This document shows positions 1 through 9,398 of a stretch of 64,000 nt of DNA, piece by piece; the first letter of the stretch is position 1, and each line of letters opens with the position of its first letter. Made by a program: the position numbers and the translations under genes. The notes beneath the pieces were generated by a model that made no database searches, was not told the DNA's origin, and was given only the letters and a program-made list of their open reading frames with translations. This DNA comes from Antarcticibacterium sp. 1MA-6-2 (GTDB taxonomy: Bacteria > Bacteroidota > Bacteroidia > Flavobacteriales > Flavobacteriaceae). The stretch lies in the NCBI RefSeq assembly GCF_021535135.1, contig NZ_CP091036.1, forward strand, positions 4,092,001-4,156,000. The letters run 5' to 3'.

Positions 1-94
1 GGCAGATGATTTTATTGCCAAGCCTTTTGAAATGGATGAACTTATTTCTAAGATAAGAGAAATTGTAGAAAAAAGAAAAAATTCTGTTTCGTAA
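1..94 (+). CDS. Response regulator receiver domain, C-terminal end (partial)
   Basis: Only the last 30 codons are inside the window, read from base 2 to a TAA at 92-94. The peptide contains DDFIAKPF followed by an acidic/basic helix. This is the conserved end of a CheY-like receiver domain: the Lys-Pro after beta-5 is the invariant lysine contacting the phospho-aspartate, and the last helix follows. The protein stops straight after the receiver fold, so it is either a stand-alone receiver or the C-terminal receiver of a hybrid sensor kinase. The upstream part is outside the window, so output domain and partner cannot be judged. No terminator hairpin is evident in the 113 bp before the next gene. 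Confidence 0.75.
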   Translation, partial: ADDFIAKPFEMDELISKIREIVEKRKNSVS

Positions 95-207
95 AATATT
101 ATTTCAGTTTTAAAATTTCCTTTGCCAGTTGGGAAGGGCAACTTTGTATTTTTCTTCTACTAAATATGGGGGTTTTTAGTATCTTGAGCATTTAAATAAA
201 ATTTTTT

Positions 208-2671
208 ATGATCAGGAAAATATCGGCAATAGGTGTTATTGCCGCACTTTGTTTTGGCTGTCAAAGTCAGGGTAAAGTTGCAGAAAACCCACAGGCAAAC
301 TCTTCTAATTCCTCCACAAGTTTTAAAAAATCTACAGGTGATCTCAAAGCATATCATGAAGTTATTGCCGGAGCGGCAAAAAGTGATGAAGGCCTTTTCA
401 CCACCCACCGGATGGGAGACAAATTGTATTTTGAAATCCCTCTTACTCTATTAGACAAGGATATGCTCCTGGTAAGCAGGATTGCCAGGGTCCCCTCGGG
501 ATTTGGAGGAGGTTATGTTAATGCTGGCTCCAAAGTGAACGAGCAGGTAATTCGCTGGACGCAAAGAGGAAATTTTATAGATGTAAAAGTTATAAGCTTT
601 GAGAACCAAAGCGACGAAAATTCCCCTATCTATCAGTCGGTTGCAGCAAACAATTTCTTTCCAATCCTTTACAGCGCAAAAATTTCGGCTTATAGTGAGG
701 ACAAGTCTGCAGTTGTTGTTGAGGTAAACAGCTTGTTTGAAACAGATATTGAAGCTATAAATGGAGTTTCTTCGTCTCTTAAGAAGAGATATAAAGTGAA
801 GAAGCTGGACCAAAACAGGTCCTATATCGAATCTGCTCAGGCTTATCCGAAGAATGTAGAGATTAAACATGTAATGACATATGAAGCTGAAGAACCGCCG
901 GAAAGAAGTCAGGCGGGCACTATTTCTCTTCTTATGAACCAGTCTATGATCTTACTTCCGGACGATATGATGCAGCCGAGGCTGGCTGATTATCGCGTAG
1001 GGTGGTTTACAACACAAAAGTACAATTATGATTCTGAGGAACTGAAGTCCGATGATTATGAGATTATTCGAAGATGGAGGTTGGTACCTAAGGACGTGGA
1101 GGCTTATAAAAGAGGAGAACTTGTTGAGCCTGTTAAGCCTATCGTATATTACCTTGACCCGGGCACACCTGAGAAATGGCGACCTTATTTTAAGCAGGGG
1201 ATAGAAGACTGGAACGTAGCATTTGAAGCTGCTCAGTTTTAAAAATGCCATAATAGCTAAAGATCCACCTACAAAAGAAGAAGATCCGGAGTTTAGTCCT
1301 GAAGACGTAAGATATAGTGTTGTAAGATATGTTGCCAGTACTACAAGGAATGCTGTAGGGCCTTCAGTGACAGATCCCCGTACAGGAGAGATCATTGAGA
1401 GTGACATCATATGGTATCACAACCACCTTCGTTCCTATAGAAATAGGTTTATGATTGAAGCAGGTGCTCAAAACCCCGCAGCAAGAAGCCTTAACACGCC
1501 AGAGAAGGAAATAGGAGAAATGATGAGAATGGTAATCGCTCATGAAGTTGGTCACGCGCTTGGTCTACCGCATAACATGAAAGCAAGTGCCGCTTATCCA
1601 ACAGATTCTTTAAGGTCTGCTACATTTACACAAAAATATGGTCTTACTCCATCAATTATGGATTACGCAAGGGTTAACTATATAGCTCAACCTGAAGATA
1701 AAGGAGTTCGATACATAAGAATGATGGGGCCTTATGATTTATACGCCATAAACTGGGGTTACAGGTTTCTTCCGGAAGCAAATTCTCCTCAGGAAGAAAA
1801 AAAGGTTCTGGACAAATGGATTCTGGATAAAGCCGGGGATCGAGTCTACGAGTTTGGGGGAGGTTATGATGGTGTAGATCCTCAGTCTCAAAGAGAAAGT
1901 CTGGGAGCTGACCAGGTAAAAGCAGGGGAATATGGTTTAGCCAATCTTAAAAAAGTGGTTCCAAATCTCGTGGAATGGACTGCAAAGGATGGATATGGCT
2001 ATGATGAACTTGCAGAAGTGTACGGGGAATTGACCGGTATGTGGAGAGGATATATTTCTCACGTCATAGCTAACGTGGGAGGAGTTTATGAAACCCGTAA
2101 AACTTCCGATCAGCAAGGTGTTATTTACACTCCTGTTCCACAAGATATTCAAAAGAAGGCAGTGAGTTTTCTGAATAAAGATGCCTTCACTACTCCAGAC
2201 TGGTTATTGAATCAGGACTTATTGAATAGAATTGAATCTGCAGGGGCTATAGAGCGAATTCAAAGTTTGCAAACACGTTCTTTGGATAACCTTTTAGATA
2301 AAGACAGGTTGAAACGAATGGTAACCAATGAACAGGTAAATGGAGGAGAGGCTTATACTGTTGTTGAACTTATGAACGACCTTAGAAAAGGTATTTTCGC
2401 CGAACTGTACAGCTCCAAAAAAGTGGATGCTTATCGTAGAAATATACAGAGATCGTATGTTGATGCAGCGACCAACTATGTTCAAAAGTTGAAAGAAGAG
2501 GATAGTGAGGGTATTTTAAAAAGTGACATTATAGCTTTAATGAGAGGCGAAATGGAGAGATTGAGAAGAGATATTAATCAAAGGAGATCCAACACAAATG
2601 ATTCTTTGACCCGATACCACTGGAATGATCTAGTGGCAAGAATTGATGCCAGCCTTAAGACGGATGCTTAG
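208..2671 (+). CDS. Secreted zinc-dependent metalloprotease (DUF5117/DUF4953 type), frameshifted
   Basis: Large Bacteroidota metallopeptidase of about 820 codons, probably cell-surface or periplasmic. The N-terminus has a hydrophobic stretch ending in FGCQSQ, which looks like a lipoprotein signal with Cys near residue 17. The catalytic zinc site is HEVGHALGLPHN, the extended metzincin-like HExxHxxGxxH, at about residue 445. The upstream half resembles the DUF5117/DUF5118 region and the rest DUF4953. The frame breaks at about 1238-1244: DWNVAFEAAQF is followed by TTT TAA, and reading resumes as KNAIIAKDPP if one T is removed from the TTTT run. The two halves abut without loss, so this is one gene with a +1 lesion. 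The substrate is not known. No Shine-Dalgarno is visible, which is normal for the phylum. Confidence 0.85.
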
Positions 2672-2689
2672 ATAATAAAGGTATAATAG

Positions 2690-2720
2690 AAAAGCTCCGC
2701 AAATCTCTGCGGAGCTTTTT
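2690..2720 (+). terminator. Rho-independent terminator after the metalloprotease
   Basis: Perfect 11-bp inverted repeat AAAGCTCCGCA (2691-2701) and TGCGGAGCTTT (2708-2718), followed by a T run. It lies 20 bp after the stop codon of the metalloprotease and closes that transcript before the reverse-strand genes begin. Confidence 0.85.
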
Positions 2721-2779
2721 ATTTAAAATAATAAAAAATAGAAAAGGATTCTACTTAGGTACTTTTAAGTGTTAAGGTA

Positions 2780-3025
2780 CTATTGGATTTCTTCATTGAC
2801 TTCTTCTCCATTGACATCATCCGCATTGTCAATTTCCTCCTGTACTTCTTCTTTTACTTTTTTAGCTCCTTCCTCAATTTTCTTTCCTGCTTTTTTGGTG
2901 TTATCTTCAATGTCTTCACCTATAGCTTCTACTGCGTCCTGTGTTTTTTGCTGGGTGGTTTCTCTACAGGAGAACAGGGTGCACGAGAAAATGGCCAACA
3001 ATAACATTAAGAATGACTTTTTCAT
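2780..3025 (-). CDS. Small SCRETT-type lipoprotein, paralogue 1
   Basis: Peptide of 81 residues with a lysine start, a hydrophobic signal and a lipobox ending FSCRETT, so the mature lipoprotein begins at Cys. The rest is one charged, Glu/Lys-rich segment with a heptad-like pattern (KKAGKKIEEGAKKVKEE), predicted as a long amphipathic helix. I chose the second Met (MKKSF) because it gives a canonical signal peptide; an upstream in-frame Met three codons earlier is possible. It has an acidic paralogue directly upstream on the same strand. No named family is recognised. The low-complexity amphipathic helix resembles small envelope or stress lipoproteins and YtxH-like tails, but function is unknown. 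Confidence 0.7.
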   Translation of the reverse strand: MKKSFLMLLLAIFSCTLFSCRETTQQKTQDAVEAIGEDIEDNTKKAGKKIEEGAKKVKEEVQEEIDNADDVNGEEVNEEIQ

Positions 3026-3050
3026 AATTACCACTTTTAAGATTCAACCT

Positions 3051-3086
3051 AAAAAGCCATCACAACTATAATCATGATGGCTTTTT
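3051..3086 (-). terminator. Terminator between the two SCRETT lipoproteins
   Basis: Inverted repeat AAAAAGCCATCA / TGATGGCTTTTTT with a 10-12 base AT-rich loop. It lies directly downstream of the acidic lipoprotein gene (3106-3324, reverse strand) and is flanked by A/T runs on both sides. It would end that transcript before the second lipoprotein, implying separate or attenuated expression. Confidence 0.75.
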
Positions 3087-3105
3087 TAATAAAATGTAAT
3101 GTCGA

Positions 3106-3324
3106 CTATTGTAAGTCGTCAGTTCCTTCTACTTCTGCTTCAATTTCAGATTCTACGTTTTCAGCAGCTTCTTCAGTCTCATAAGCAGCCTCTTCAGTAG
3201 TAGTTTCGATATCTTCTCCTACTTCTTCTAATGAGTCTTCTGTTCTTTCTTCAGTAGTTTCTCTACAAGAGTAGATAGACAATGTGAAAACAGAAGCTAA
3301 TAATAATAAAGATAATTTTTTCAT
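3106..3324 (-). CDS. Small acidic SCRETT-type lipoprotein, paralogue 2
   Basis: Peptide of 72 residues: MKK start, hydrophobic signal, lipobox YSCRETT, then a very acidic tail (many Glu, with AAYETEEAAENVESE). It shares the SCRETT start of the mature protein and the 'VGEDIE / IGEDIE' core with the neighbour at 2780-3025, so the two are tandem duplicates that diverged in charge: the neighbour is mixed Glu/Lys, this one nearly all acidic. Predicted amphipathic or disordered helix anchored to a membrane. It has its own well-formed promoter upstream (3353-3382) and a terminator downstream. Function is not recognisable. Confidence 0.75.
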   Translation of the reverse strand: MKKLSLLLLASVFTLSIYSCRETTEERTEDSLEEVGEDIETTTEEAAYETEEAAENVESEIEAEVEGTDDLQ

Positions 3325-3352
3325 TTCTAAAATGTTTGATTAGTTGAATAGA

Positions 3353-3382
3353 CAAATTTAAACTATTTTTTATTTATGCAAA
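3353..3382 (-). promoter_or_regulatory. Bacteroidota-type promoter for the acidic lipoprotein
   Basis: On the reverse strand a TAAATTTG element (3353-3360, a perfect TAnnTTTG) lies 18 bp from a TTTG (3379-3382), matching the -7/-33 consensus of Bacteroidota. It sits about 28 bp before the ATG at 3324. The -33 element is inside the last codons of the preceding gene. Confidence 0.65.
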
Positions 3383-4155
3383 GGTCTCTTCTCACTTAAA
3401 TACTTCCAGTACCTCTTTGGAACGTGTTGAACGTGTAATCGGGAATTTTTACGGGACTGGATGTTCACGCTATTAAAGTAGTTCTGCCATAAATTCTCAA
3501 ATTCTTTTTCAGAATCATCAAATATTCCTTTATTTTGGCTCCTATTATTGTGATTATCATAATCCTTTAAATTGATATAAACAGCTTTTTCCAAATCATA
3601 AAATATTCCAAAATTTCTTCCTGAATCATAAATTACCCATTTTTGATCGGCATATCGAGATTCAAAGTGACTCAAAATGAGCGGTAAAACATTAAAATCA
3701 GGAGATATAAGAGAAAAATAGATTTGATCCTTGGTCAGCTTAAATCTCACAAAAGCCTCCATCCGGTGCTTCTCTCTGTCCACCATTTTGGCTGTTTGTG
3801 CGACTTTCAAAACTAATGGATTTCCATAATCTTTTATGCTGAAGGTATCTTGTGCAAAAGCAAGTTTAGCAACTTCAAAGATTAGCATTTCCACTCCCGG
3901 AAGTTCACTAAGGAAGGTGTAAAATAATTGCTGAAATCCTTTAGAATCTATTTTAGACTCTAATCCTTTGTGAACTCTTTCAGCTTTTCCAGTATCTGTT
4001 ATCACCTCGTGGATTTCAGCAAAAAAATCGGGTTGTGCATTTTCTTCAGTATAAATACGAGTAATCTGAAGTTTTTGTTCGTAAGCAACAAAGATGCAGG
4101 TGAGGAGACCTTCAAAACTTCCGTCGTAAATAAAGTTTATGCTCTGCCGCTGCAT
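3370..4155 (-). CDS. DUF4130 / TIGR03915-type putative DNA metabolism protein
   Basis: Protein of 261 residues. The C-terminal third matches the DUF4130 pattern, with LWQNYFNSVNIQSRKN and HVPKRYWKYLSEK at the end. The N-terminal part begins with FIYDGSFEGLLTCIF, typical of the TIGR03915 family. These proteins are almost always encoded beside a TIGR03916 radical-SAM protein, as here: the TGA of the radical-SAM gene shares a base with this ATG (TGATG at 4153-4157), indicating translational coupling. In other bacteria DUF4130 is sometimes fused to a uracil-DNA glycosylase domain. On that basis a role in DNA repair or base modification is inferred. The biochemical activity is not established and no catalytic residue can be assigned. 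Confidence 0.85.
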   Translation of the reverse strand: MQRQSINFIYDGSFEGLLTCIFVAYEQKLQITRIYTEENAQPDFFAEIHEVITDTGKAERVHKGLESKIDSKGFQQLFYTFLSELPGVEMLIFEVAKLAFAQDTFSIKDYGNPLVLKVAQTAKMVDREKHRMEAFVRFKLTKDQIYFSLISPDFNVLPLILSHFESRYADQKWVIYDSGRNFGIFYDLEKAVYINLKDYDNHNNRSQNKGIFDDSEKEFENLWQNYFNSVNIQSRKNSRLHVQHVPKRYWKYLSEKRPLHK

Positions 4156-5414
4156 CAGAAAAGACTTAATTGAGAAGAATATTCTTTCCGGAACTTACTT
4201 TCAGAATTTTGCAATACCAGGCCTTTTATTTGAATTCCGCTTAAATCCTGCTTCACCCAATCCCGGGAATCACAGGTAATAAAGTATTTAGCCCTATTTA
4301 ATGCCACGCCTATTTTCTTAAGGTGTTCCCAGTTGAGTTTTCGAAACCTGCGGGCTTCAATAATTTTAGAAACACTCTTTAAACCCATTCCGGGAATACG
4401 CAGCAGGAGAGCCTTTTCAGCTTTATTTATATCCAATGGAAACATCTCCCTGTTTCGCAATGCCCAGCTAAGTTTTGGATCAATATCTAAATCCAGATTT
4501 TGGTGATCTTCATTAAATAATTCACGTACATCAAATCCATAAAAACGCAGAAGCCAATCTGTTTGATAAAGCCTGCTCTCTCGTAGGATAGGTACAGGAG
4601 TGCCCAATGCAGGCAACCTGTTGTCATTTGCCACCGGAATGTAACCCGAATAATACACCCGCTTCATCTGATATTTTTTGTAATAATAAGCTGCAGAAAA
4701 CATCACATCCCGATCACTTTCTCCTGTGGCACCAACGATCATTTGCGTGCTTTGACCTGCGGGAGCATATTTTGGAGTGCTTCTGATGATCTTGCGCTCA
4801 TTGTTATATTTTTCTATTCCTGTTTGAACAGCAAGCATAGGCTTAGTAAAGTCTTCGTGCTTTTTATCCGGTGCCAACAATTTAAGTCCTGACACGGTAG
4901 GAATCTCGATATTGACTGATAGCCTGTCTGCATATAATCCAGCCTTCAGCATTAGCTCGTCACTTGCTCCGGGAATAGATTTTAAGTGAATATAGCCATG
5001 AAAGTTTTCTTCCTGTCTCAACTTTTTTGCTACCTGCACAAGACGTTCCATAGTGTGGTCAGGGCTTTTAAATATTCCTGAGCTAAGGAAGAGTCCTTCA
5101 ATATAATTGCGGCGGTAGAAGTTCATTGTCAGGTCTACCACTTCCTGTACTTTAAAAGCTGCCCGGGGAATATCATTGCTTTTCCTCGTAACACAGTATG
5201 CGCAGTCAAAAATGCAGTGGTTAGTAAGAAGGATCTTAAGGAGAGATACACAGCGGCCATCCTCCGTATAACTATGGCAAATTCCCATACCGTCGCTGTT
5301 CCCCAGTCCTTTATTCTTATTGGATCTTTTGCTTCCACTACTGGAACAGGAGATATCATATTTGGCGGCATCTGCCAGGATGTTCAGCTTCTCTTTAATT
5401 CTTTCAAATGACAT
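4155..5414 (-). CDS. Putative DNA modification/repair radical SAM protein (TIGR03916)
   Basis: Protein of 419 residues, starting at MSFERIKEKLNILADAAKY. A longer in-frame extension to 5723 exists, but it runs through the intergenic region and the pnp tail and looks like translated non-coding sequence. The 4Fe-4S/SAM site is CIFDCAYC (CxxxCxxC), preceded by LLTNH. The C-terminus carries a helix-hairpin-helix, LLRIPGMGLKSVSKIIEAR, a DNA-binding motif, followed by a second such segment (LKKIGVALNRAKYF). This radical-SAM plus HhH combination defines the family next to DUF4130 proteins, whose gene overlaps the 3' end. Function is inferred as DNA base modification or repair; the substrate is unknown. 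Confidence 0.88.
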   Translation of the reverse strand: MSFERIKEKLNILADAAKYDISCSSSGSKRSNKNKGLGNSDGMGICHSYTEDGRCVSLLKILLTNHCIFDCAYCVTRKSNDIPRAAFKVQEVVDLTMNFYRRNYIEGLFLSSGIFKSPDHTMERLVQVAKKLRQEENFHGYIHLKSIPGASDELMLKAGLYADRLSVNIEIPTVSGLKLLAPDKKHEDFTKPMLAVQTGIEKYNNERKIIRSTPKYAPAGQSTQMIVGATGESDRDVMFSAAYYYKKYQMKRVYYSGYIPVANDNRLPALGTPVPILRESRLYQTDWLLRFYGFDVRELFNEDHQNLDLDIDPKLSWALRNREMFPLDINKAEKALLLRIPGMGLKSVSKIIEARRFRKLNWEHLKKIGVALNRAKYFITCDSRDWVKQDLSGIQIKGLVLQNSESKFRKEYSSQLSLF

Positions 5415-5523
5415 AATATTCCTTTCTATTTGGAGAAAATGGATTTTTTCCAAAAATATGGAATAATTACTTAAAGTAAATTTATAAGAAGTTAAATTTC
5501 CAGAAGATCCCGCACTTTCACAA

Positions 5524-5553
5524 AATAAAAAAGTCCTGAATTTCTTCAGGACT
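5524..5553 (-). terminator. Terminator after pnp
   Basis: Perfect 9-bp stem AGTCCTGAA (5532-5540) and TTCAGGACT (5545-5553) with a 4-base loop. On the reverse strand it is followed by a T-rich tract (complement of 5521-5531). It lies 22 bp past the pnp stop. Confidence 0.8.
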
Positions 5554-5574
5554 CTGTTATTAGGTATAGTGAAA

Positions 5575-7823
5575 TTAATCGTTCCTATTATCTCTAGATC
5601 TTCTGTCGTCGCGGCCACGGTTGTCTCTTGAGCCACCACGGTTATCACGACCTCTGTCATTACGATCGTTGCGGTCATTACCTTCACGAGGCGGTCTTGC
5701 CTGGTAACCTTCAGGTTTTTCAAGTAAGGCTTTCCGTGAAACTTTTTCTTTTCGCGTTTTTGGATCTACTCCAAAATATTTCACGTCTATAACATCACCA
5801 ATGTTTACAATATCTGTAACATTATCAGTTCGTTCCCACGCAAGTTCAGAAATGTGTAATAAAACTTCATTTCCGGGAGCATCTAAATATTCTACTACTG
5901 CACCAAAATCAAGAACTTTTATAACTTTAACTTCGTAAACGCTACCTTTTTCAGGTTTGAAAGTGATAGAGTCTATTTTAGCAAGAACCTTATCAATTCC
6001 TTCCTGGCTGGTTCCAAGGATTTCTACAACACCCTGCTCATTAACTTCGTTAATGACAATTTCAGTTTTAGTTGTTTTCTGTAATTCCTGAATTACTTTT
6101 CCACCTGGTCCAATAAGTGCACCAATATATTCCTGAGGAATGGTTACTGTTACAATTTTAGGAGCGTGAGCTTTTACGCTTTCATTAGGCTGAGAAATGG
6201 CTTCTTCTATTTTATCAAGAATATGAAGTCTGCCTTCTCTTGCTTGTTTCAAAGCTTTCACAAGAATTTCGTAGGAAAGTCCTTTTACTTTAATATCCAT
6301 TTGGCAGGCAGTAATTCCATCTCTGGTACCTGTAACTTTAAAGTCCATATCTCCCAAAGCATCTTCATCTCCAAGAATATCCGAAAGAACCGCGAAATCT
6401 TCACCCTGAGAGATTAATCCCATTGCAATTCCTGATACAGGTTTTTTCAATTTAATACCAGCATCCATAAGGGCCATAGTACTTAAGCACAAACAGTAGC
6501 CATAGAAGATGAACCGTTGGATTCCAATACTTCAGAAACAACTCTTACAGTATAAGGACAATCTGCAGGAATCATATTTTTAAGTGCGCGTTGTGCAAGA
6601 TTTCCATGTCCAATTTCCCGTCTTGAAGTCCCTCTTAAGGGGTAAGCTTCACCTGTTGAGAAAGGAGGGAAGTTATAATGTAAATAAAATGTTTCTTCTC
6701 CCTGGAAAGTTGGAAGATCCACCTGGTTTGCTTCCCTGGATGTTCCAAGAGTCACGGTTGCCAATGCCTGAGTTTCACCTCTTGTAAAAAGAGCTGAACC
6801 ATGAGTAGCAGGTAAATAGGCGACTTCGCTCCAAATAGGACGAATTTCGTCTGTCCTTCTACCGTCTAAACGAGTACCTTCTTTTAAAGTTAGGTCTCTA
6901 ATAGCTGCTTTTTGAGTTTCTTTAAAATATTTAGAAATCATAGCTCCATTTTCTTCCAGTTCTTCTTCAGAAAATTGTGCCTTAATTTCTTCTTTTATTT
7001 CAGAAAAAGCTGCACTTCGATCTTTTTTTGCCTTAGAATCTTTAGCGGTATCGTATATTTTTTGATAAGCAGCTTCTCTGACTTTTTGCTGAACACTCTC
7101 GTCTTCTCTCGCAACTTCATATTCTCTTGGCTCTTTTTTGCCAAAAGCTTCTGCAAGGCGAACCTGAGCATCAATCTGAATTTTAATAGCTTCGTGAGCA
7201 AATTTTATAGCCTCAGCCATTTCCTCTTCGCTACATTCTTTCATTTCACCTTCTACCATCATCACAGAATCTGCAGAAGCTCCAATGATCATATCAATAT
7301 CAGCTTCTTCTAATGCTGAACGACTTGGGTTGATAACGAATTCTCCGTTAATTCTGGCTACACGAGCTTCAGAAACAGGAGTTTCAAAAGGAATGTCAGA
7401 AAGCTGAATAGCGGTAGAAGCAGCAAGACCTGCAAGAGCATCTGGCATCACTTCCTCATCATGAGACATTAACTGGATCATTACCTGTGTCTCAAATTTG
7501 TAATCTGATGGAAATAATGGTCTCAGAACACGGTCTACCAGACGCATTACCAGGATCTCCTCATTACTTGGCCTGGCTTCTCTTTTAAAGAAACCACCAG
7601 GATATCTTCCTGCTGCAGCGAATTTCTCACGATAATCTAATGTAAGCGGGAAAAAATCCATTGTAGTTGGAGTGTGAGAGGATACAACGGTACAAAGCAT
7701 TACAGCATTTCCCATTCTAAGCTCCACCGATCCATGGGCCTGTTTTGCTAATTTTCCGGTCTCGAGTGAAATAGTTCTTCCATCTCCTAACTCGATAACC
7801 TCTTTAAATGTTTTTGGAATCAT
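5575..7823 (-). CDS. pnp: Polyribonucleotide nucleotidyltransferase, frameshifted
   Basis: PNPase, the phosphorolytic 3'-5' exoribonuclease of mRNA decay, about 749 codons as expected. Order: first RNase PH domain ([20 protein letters not shown], with [20 protein letters not shown]), helical domain, second RNase PH domain ([16 protein letters not shown]), KH domain with [12 protein letters not shown]1 domain ([14 protein letters not shown]), and a basic Arg/Asp/Asn-rich tail with RGG-like repeats. The frame breaks at about 6481-6486, where VCA is followed by TAA in [20 protein letters not shown] is restored if this was GCTGGT. Because PNPase is highly conserved and both halves join exactly, the break is a lesion or sequence error. 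The gene lies downstream of rpsO on the same strand, the classical rpsO-pnp order. Confidence 0.95.
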
Positions 7824-8027
7824 AAATTTTTTTGAATTTAATATGTAACTCTACATATTACGTTAAACAATGGTCTCCCTTTGAATTTTCATCGGGAATT
7901 GCTGTGTTGTTGTGTGTAGTTGTTGTGTAGCAGACCAATGAAAAACTACTTTCTGTCCATTTGCAGGACAGGGTAAGTTTTGTAACCAATATAACAAAAA
8001 AAGACTTTTAAAAAGTCTTTCCTGTAT
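7824..8027. other. rpsO-pnp intergenic region with two hairpins
   Basis: About 200 bp without a gene. Near pnp there is an imperfect palindrome around ATATGTAACTCTACATAT (about 7838-7855). Near rpsO there is a self-complementary AAAGACTTTTAAAAAGTCTTT (about 8000-8020). Regulatory RNA structures in the pnp leader are known in other bacteria (RNase III / PNPase autoregulation); whether these act that way is not shown by the sequence. Confidence 0.4.
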
Positions 8028-8053
8028 AAAAAAAGGGGCGTAAAGCCCCCTTT
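8028..8053 (-). terminator. Terminator after rpsO
   Basis: GC-rich stem AAAGGGG-C / G-CCCCCTTT around 8031-8053, followed on the reverse strand by a run of T (complement of the A run at 8025-8033). It lies just past the rpsO stop and separates it from pnp. Confidence 0.8.
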
Positions 8054-8058
8054 AAAAT

Positions 8059-8328
8059 TTATTTTCTTAAACCTAATTCTTTAACAATAGCACGATATCT
8101 CATGATATCTTTCTTCATTAAGTAATCAAGCAAACTTCTTCTTTTACCTACCAGCTTTACTAATGAACGCTCTGTATTATAATCTTTACGATTAGTTTTC
8201 AGGTGATCTGAAAGGTGAGAGATTCGTTGTGTAAACAACGCAATTTGTCCTTCTGCTGATCCGGTATCATCTTTTCCTTTACCGTGCTTTGCAAAAAGAT
8301 CTTGTTTTTCTTCTTTAGTTAAATACAT
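8059..8328 (-). CDS. rpsO: 30S ribosomal protein S15
   Basis: S15 of 89 residues, full length for the family. The sequence contains the typical SAEGQIALFTQRISHLSDHL and the C-terminal LVGKRRSLLDYLMKKD..RY that contact the 16S rRNA central domain. It is intact. It lies upstream of pnp, a gene pair conserved across bacteria. The leader carries a small hairpin (GACAG/CTGTC, 8361-8375), which could be relevant to autoregulation, but no known S15 motif can be asserted. Confidence 0.97.
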   Translation of the reverse strand: MYLTKEEKQDLFAKHGKGKDDTGSAEGQIALFTQRISHLSDHLKTNRKDYNTERSLVKLVGKRRSLLDYLMKKDIMRYRAIVKELGLRK

Positions 8329-8381
8329 TCCAATATTAATTTTAATGATTTTTATGTATTGACAGGATTTCTGTCAGGCGG

Positions 8382-8389
8382 CAAATATA
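8382..8389 (-). promoter_or_regulatory. Probable -7 element of the rpsO promoter
   Basis: On the reverse strand this reads TATATTTG, a perfect TAnnTTTG, 54 bp before the rpsO ATG. No clean TTG was found at the -33 distance, so the assignment is tentative. Confidence 0.45.
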
Positions 8390-8442
8390 CTAATATTTTG
8401 ATTAAATACCTTTGGCCTATAAATTTATTTTTCAGGCCCTTA

Positions 8443-9290
8443 CTACTGATTTTGGATAAGATCCAGGTAGAGATTAACTTTATCTTTAAGTTCAGATCGG
8501 GGAGTTATAAAATCAAGAAATCCATGCTCCATTAAAAATTCTGCAGTTTGGAAATCTTTTGGGAGATCCTGTCCAGTTGTATCTTTTACAACTCGTGGAC
8601 GTAAGCAAACCCAATTAATGCCCCTGGCTCAGATATATTGATGTCCCCTAGCATTGCAAAGGAAGCCGTAGTTCCTCCTGTAGTAGGATCTGTACAAAGA
8701 GAAATGTATGGTATACCAGCATCTGAAAGGCGTGCAAGTTTAGCAGAAGTTTTTGCTAATTGCATTAAGGACAAAGCTGCTTCCATCATTCTTGCGCCAC
8801 CAGATTTTGAAATAATTAGTAGGGGAATTTTGTTTTCCAAAGAAAAATCTGCAGCACGTGCTATTTTTTCTCCTACAACAGATCCCATAGAACCACCAAT
8901 AAAACTAAAATCCATACAGGCAACCACTAACTCTTTACCTTTGGAATTACCTACCGCTGTTCTTACAGCATCAGTAAGTCCGGTTTTTTCCTGAGCGGCC
9001 TTTAATCTATCAGTATATTTAGAAGTATCCTCAAAATTTAAAGGGTCTTTGGAGGTTATATTCTTATCTAGTTCTCTAAATTGATTGTCGTCAAAAAGTA
9101 TTTTGAAGTATTCTTTACTGCCAATTCTCACATGATAACCATCTTCAGGGCTAACATAGAAATTTTTTTCAAGCTGCTCTGCATCTACAATTTTACCTGT
9201 AGGAGATTTGTACCATAAACCTTTTGGAACATCCTTTTTCTCTTCAGTAGGTGTTTGTATACCTTTTTGTGTTCTTTTAAACCACGCCAT
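8443..9290 (-). CDS. accD: Acetyl-CoA carboxylase carboxyltransferase subunit beta, frameshifted
   Basis: Beta subunit of the carboxyltransferase that makes malonyl-CoA. It starts [14 protein letters not shown] and ends [17 protein letters not shown] before TAG at 8443-8445, about 280 codons. The carboxyltransferase core is clear: [59 protein letters not shown]. The zinc-ribbon cysteines of E. coli AccD are missing: the aligned stretch reads [11 protein letters not shown] and [12 protein letters not shown] with no Cys. The frame breaks at about 8590-8596, where GFA-GPRVV reads GCTTACGTCC; GCTGGTCC restores it. The gene is essential in bacteria with type II fatty acid synthesis, so the break is most likely a sequence error. 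Confidence 0.93.
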
Positions 9291-9356
9291 TTTGTTCTCT
9301 TTGTAAGTTCGTCTGCAACAAATTTTTTAGTATCAGTGCGTTAACCATGAATAAGA

Positions 9357-9385
9357 ACAGCCGGAATTATATTAATTCCGGCTGT
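9357..9385 (-). terminator. Strong hairpin after the aldolase gene
   Basis: Perfect 13-bp inverted repeat ACAGCCGGAATTA (9357-9369) and TAATTCCGGCTGT (9373-9385), 14 bp past the fba stop. The tract after it on the reverse strand is only moderately T-rich, so it may act in termination or in 3'-end protection between fba and accD. Confidence 0.7.
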
Positions 9386-9398
9386 CTTAATATTGTTC

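Noticed and set aside
5415..5723. N-terminal extension of the radical-SAM protein by about 100 codons
   Set aside because: It reads through the pnp terminator and the reverse-strand pnp tail; the family start is MSFERIKEKL at 5414.
7824..8058. A possible known riboswitch or small RNA in the rpsO-pnp gap
   Set aside because: Hairpins are visible but no recognised riboswitch core, so only intergenic structure is recorded.
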